This document shows, piece after piece, positions 43,657-46,945 of a stretch of 46,945 nucleotides of DNA. Origin of the DNA: Zarea fungicola (lineage: Eukaryota > Ascomycota > Sordariomycetes > Hypocreales > Cordycipitaceae); contig FWCC01000360.1 of NCBI GenBank assembly GCA_900169235.1, forward strand, positions 1-46,945, written 5' to 3'. Below the pieces are notes generated by a model. It did not search any database. It had not been told where the DNA came from and saw nothing but the letters and a program-made list of their open reading frames with translations. The translations under genes were made by a program, and so were the position numbers. Each line of letters starts with the position of its first letter. The first letter of the stretch is position 1.

Positions 43657-44108
43657 AACGTATGGCATTGATCAATATATATCCCCCGTCCTCTCCTAGC
43701 GAGCAATATCTGGCCGGGAGATATTCGGGTACTGTATTTCACGCTTGTTTCTGGGCGCCTCCATATGGATAAAAGCTCATAAAATAGCTACCCTATATTA
43801 TTATTTTTCCATTACTACGACTTTATGCATGATTTTAGGGGGCTAGGAATTCCTTACGCGTTGAATTGCACTCTTCAGCTTTGATCTCTGTGCTGCATTA
43901 TTTCCCAAATGTGCAATGCCGTCCATTCGCCATTACTCTGGCAGCGCACTTGCGGAAAGGCAGCTACCACAGCGTTAAGGCGAAAACTGCGAGCCAAGTA
44001 AAAACATAGAACTAACATTTACTCAATGCAGTATACCATGTTGTTGTAGCAAATTACTGGTAAGAAATCATTACTGATGGCCATACTCACCCGGCAATAA
44101 ATTAAAAG

Positions 44109-44394
44109 CACATGGGAGAAGGAATTAATATTGTGCACCAGTTCCCAATTGTGTATCTGTCAGTCCAATCATTTTTACCCTCGTTAGCCTTGCTGTAAGC
44201 AATACGCTTTAGATAAGCAACAAAGCCAAAGAACTCCCCAGCAATTCAACTCAGATCCATATACTTAGCAGGATCCTTATCCAACTTCAACATGGTAATG
44301 TAGTTGGAGAAAACCACATTGATGCGGCGAGTGGCAGGGAGAGCTATGGTGGGGTCAAGCGGGCGCATATTTGGCACCCCACCGATATTTTTTT
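44109..44394 (-). pseudogene. Coding-like remnant split by a TGA
   Basis: The minus strand reads about 50 residues in one frame, including RPLDPTIALPATRRINVVF and SNYITMLKLDKDPAKYMDLS, then TGA (44249-44247), then in the same frame IAGEFFGFVAYLKRIAYSKA and NEGKNDWTDRYTIGNW before further stops. In the first part (about 44250-44369) almost every codon ends in C, T or G (AAG, TTC, AAC, TAC, GCC), as in well-expressed fungal genes and unlike the other gap ORFs. This points to a former coding sequence, but I do not recognise the family, and no start, exon partner or repeat end is visible. Chance cannot be excluded. Confidence 0.35.
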
Positions 44395-44525
44395 CTCAGT
44401 GTAGCATCGCGCGACTTCACCGAAAAAAGAGCTTTCACAGCTTCCAAGTGTTTCTTTCCTGAATCAATATCTACATTTATATCCCAACGAAAAACCTCCC
44501 ACACAGTCACTAAACACCCGACGCA

Positions 44526-45656
44526 ATGGCAGAGGTCATCCCACAACAACAGCAGGAGGACATTGCCTCGGGCAAACGCATCTATCTTGGTAGGACCCCT
44601 CCAACAAAAAAAATCAAATATCCCCCATCCGACAATCTAGCTAATCTTTTGTTTTCGCAATTAATTTGTAGGAAATCTTCTGTACTCTGTCAAGCCAGGC
44701 ACGATCGAGGAGATGCTCCACGAAGGCGGATTCGGTAACTTTGAAAAGATTCACATCTCCGTGGACCCGGTCAGCGGACGTAACCCTGGTTACTGCTTCG
44801 TCGATTTTCCCGACAAGGCCACGGCCGACCGCGCCCTCGAGACCCTCGACGTCTCCATCGGTGGTCGCCCCCTCAAGGTTCGCCCCTGCGAGCCCAAGAA
44901 GCCTCGCACCTCTACTGGTGGTGCCCGATGGGGACGTGAGGGCGGCGAGTCTCCTGCCCGCAGCGGTGGTGACGCAAACCGATCCTTCAACCGCTGGGGA
45001 GACTGGGGCTCAAACCGTGAGCAGCGTGGCGAGGGCAATGGAAACAGCAGCAGCGAAAATAGACGCAACCGCATGGCTGGTGGTGAGCAGGGCCCCAGCG
45101 CGGCACTGAGCCACTTTGACGAGACCTTGGCCGATGACGGCCGCAGGCTGTTTGTTGGTGGCTTGGGAAGAATGGTTGATCAGGAGCACAACCGTGTCGA
45201 GATGGAGTCCATCTTTGCGGAATATAACCCGTATGTGTCCCCCCCCCTGTGCCATTGAAAGGGACGGGGATCAAAACAAAATAATAAAGTGATGGAAATA
45301 AAGAGAAAATAGACTAACTAACAGGACGAACACATAGTGCCGCTATCGGCAAGCGCATCACCGCACGCCAGGACGACACCAAGCCTGCTGGCAACGCAAA
45401 CCGCAACTTTTGCTTCGTCGACTTCAACACCAAGGAGGAGGCCGAGGTCGCGCGCCTGGCCCTCGACGGCATCCAGCTCAACGGCAGCCCCATCACTGTT
45501 CGCACCGCCCGCCGCCAGCGCGAGCAGCAGCATTCTAGCAGTTTCCGCCATGACATTCAGCGCAACAACAGAGATGGCAACACTGGTAACGGCAGTGGTA
45601 CAGATTCACCAAGCAGAGCAAATGCCTCACGAGACTGGCGTAGACGTGCGGACTAG
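44526..45656 (+). CDS. RNA-binding protein with two RRM domains
   Basis: Probable nuclear or mRNP single-strand RNA binder. Three exons, 44526-44589, 44672-45230 and 45338-45656, give 313 residues. RRM1 (about 17-93): RNP2 RIYLGNL and RNP1 NPGYCFVDF, both preserved only if the first intron (82 nt) is removed. A Gly/Arg/Asn-rich linker (about 94-160) contains RGG-like and WGDWGS stretches. RRM2 (about 165-275): RNP2 RLFVGGL, a long helix-1 loop (MVDQEHNRVEMESIFAEYNP), then across the second intron AAIGKRITARQD and RNP1 NRNFCFVDF. The tail is S/N/R-rich and ends RDWRRRAD. The second intron uses acceptor ACATAG at 45337; the earlier AACAG (45324) would lead into a stop. I cannot assign a specific orthologue. 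No upstream ATG lies in the 180-nt leader. Confidence 0.88.
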
Positions 45657-46945
45657 AGATTCGAGTTGAAAAGTCGGATTGAAAAAAAAGGAAGTTCAAG
45701 TAAAATTTTTATGATGATGAATGATGGACGGCAGAGGGGGGCGGGAACTGGAAAAATGCGATTGGATTAGCGGACTTTGGAAAACAAAAATCTTCAAGAA
45801 AATTAAATTTCTTTGTCTGGGTATTTTTTTCTTCTTCTTTCAGCAGCAAGCATATATTATCTGTTCTCTTGGGCTGTCGTTTTTAGGTTGCTTCTTTCTG
45901 ACTTTCATTCTCATGGCATTGTTTTGTTAAGATTTATGAAGAAAACGATACAGGGAACCAACAACTTGGACAGCAGAGATATACGGTTTTAATGAGGGAT
46001 GGGTGGAATTCCATAGCGAGTTCGGATTTTGCATCAAGGCTGGCAGCGATTGAAGCGTCGTCTTAGCAAACTGCATAGTCAATACCAATCCATGCAGGAC
46101 TTGATTTATGTCAGGCAATAATCTGAAGCTCTTTGTATAACAGTATGTACAGCATTTGGTAGCCTTTTACTAACTTGTTGAGCTATCTACTGCGACTCTC
46201 AACACGCAATCGATCCCGGTAGCTTAATAATACCGGCTCTTGGCTGAATAACTTTATATCGCCAAGCTCAACAACGACAGACAGAGATACTTTAGTCAAT
46301 ATCAAGCCATTATCCACTTGCCTGTCGGTTCCTAGCATACTATATTATCCCGCAGAAGAAGCACTGCCTCATCCTGAGTCTTTTTTTTTTTTTTTTTTCA
46401 CTTCGATTTTTACATCCACGCCCCTTGACTTGTACATGGTTCTACTTTATGAACCTGTCTCTCCATTCGTGGCGTCTCACCCAAGAAAGTCTGGCCCTCT
46501 TTCGAAGCAAATATTCAACATATCTTGCATACCGCTTAAAGCTAAGAACTTACTGCCTCCACAGCATTTGTTCATCTCCGTATATCCGCCCCCTCAATGC
46601 AATGGTTCGCTTCTTCTGCACAGCCTCACTCCCTCCGAAGCCAAGAACTGGTGTGGAGCAAGCGGCGTGCCGCTACCGTTCCTTCATGTACTAATAAGAG
46701 TACGGAGTACTGGTGGTCTTATTACTAACAGCAACCACACATGTGAGAAGCACTCGTCGATGAATTCAAATAAAGCGCGCATTTATTTATTCCTGGGCAA
46801 ACCGAATATCCTTGATTCCACTTTCCTGCGCCGTGCGGCGGCCGGCAGCACCAGTGGGGTTTCTCAGCCGTTATTCTCCCACACAATCCAGTTATATCCC
46901 TGCGCCGAATTACATACACTATGCTCCCAAGGGGGTGACAAAAAA
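45657..46945. other. 1.3-kb right-end intergenic sequence
   Basis: No gene supported. It contains the RRM gene 3' UTR, a T-run near 45825, an 18-T run at 46381-46398, and a partial palindrome around GTACGGAGTAC (about 46700). ORFs 46425-46694 and 46725-46919 have no domain. Confidence 0.45.

Larger units (their letters stand above)
39716..44525. other. 4.8-kb gene-poor block between PMC1 and the RRM gene
   Basis: The largest gap in the window. The left end (39716 to about 40450) is the PMC1 promoter/leader. The remainder holds only weak open frames: 40472-40738, 42504-42794, 43141-43656 and a decayed-looking minus frame at about 44109-44394 (listed separately). Also seen: a 51-nt pyrimidine tract (41489-41539), CA/GT-rich patches and no clear transposon ends or long repeats. 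Confidence 0.5.

Overview
The window is nuclear DNA of a filamentous ascomycete (Pezizomycotina, probably Sordariomycetes; I cannot fix the genus). The reasons are many short GT-AG introns (about 48-90 nt, often with a CTAAC-like branch site), fungal-specific families (TVP18, AIM21, SCY1, BRE4-like, DUF6604), polyQ/polyP proteins, and one gene per 3-4 kb. All genes with a recognised product are core housekeeping genes. I saw no prokaryote-type operon, CRISPR array, intact transposon or secondary-metabolite cluster.

Left to right. 1-1795 (-): 5' part of an ArfGAP-UBA-polyQ protein, cut by the window edge. 3897-4665 (+): Golgi protein TVP18. 5464-5543 (-): intron-containing tRNA-Gly(GCC). 5818-8794 (-): a DUF6604-type gene broken by one in-frame stop and three frame changes, called a pseudogene. 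10211-13119 (+): AIM21. 13422-14606 (-): unknown two-helix membrane protein. 15632-20571 (+): replication nuclease/helicase DNA2. 20898-24053 (-): large BRE4/FUSC-like transporter. 24554-25126 (+): complex I NDUFB11/ESSS subunit. 25474-26758 (-): mitochondrial branched-chain aminotransferase. 27494-30567 (+): SCY1 pseudokinase. 31168-32870 (-): sirtuin SIR2/HST1. 35445-39715 (-): vacuolar Ca2+-ATPase PMC1. 39716-44525: a 4.8-kb block with no confident gene but two odd open frames. 44526-45656 (+): protein with two RRMs. 45657-46945: nothing recognisable.

The genes do not form one pathway. Themes are membrane traffic and actin (ArfGAP, TVP18, AIM21, SCY1), mitochondria (NDUFB11, BAT1), genome maintenance and chromatin (DNA2, SIR2) and ion/solute transport (PMC1, BRE4-like). 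Several neighbours are divergent and share promoters (ArfGAP/TVP18, 13422-14606/DNA2, BRE4-like/NDUFB11, BAT1/SCY1).

I did not find a clearly new system. The best leads are a decayed coding-like stretch at about 44.1-44.4 kb split by a TGA, the multiply broken DUF6604 gene, two 16-17 nt microexons in adjacent genes, a possible N-terminally extended sirtuin isoform, and a perfect G-quadruplex motif downstream of PMC1. Exon borders were worked out by hand from splice consensus, frame and protein continuity; none is checked against RNA or a database.
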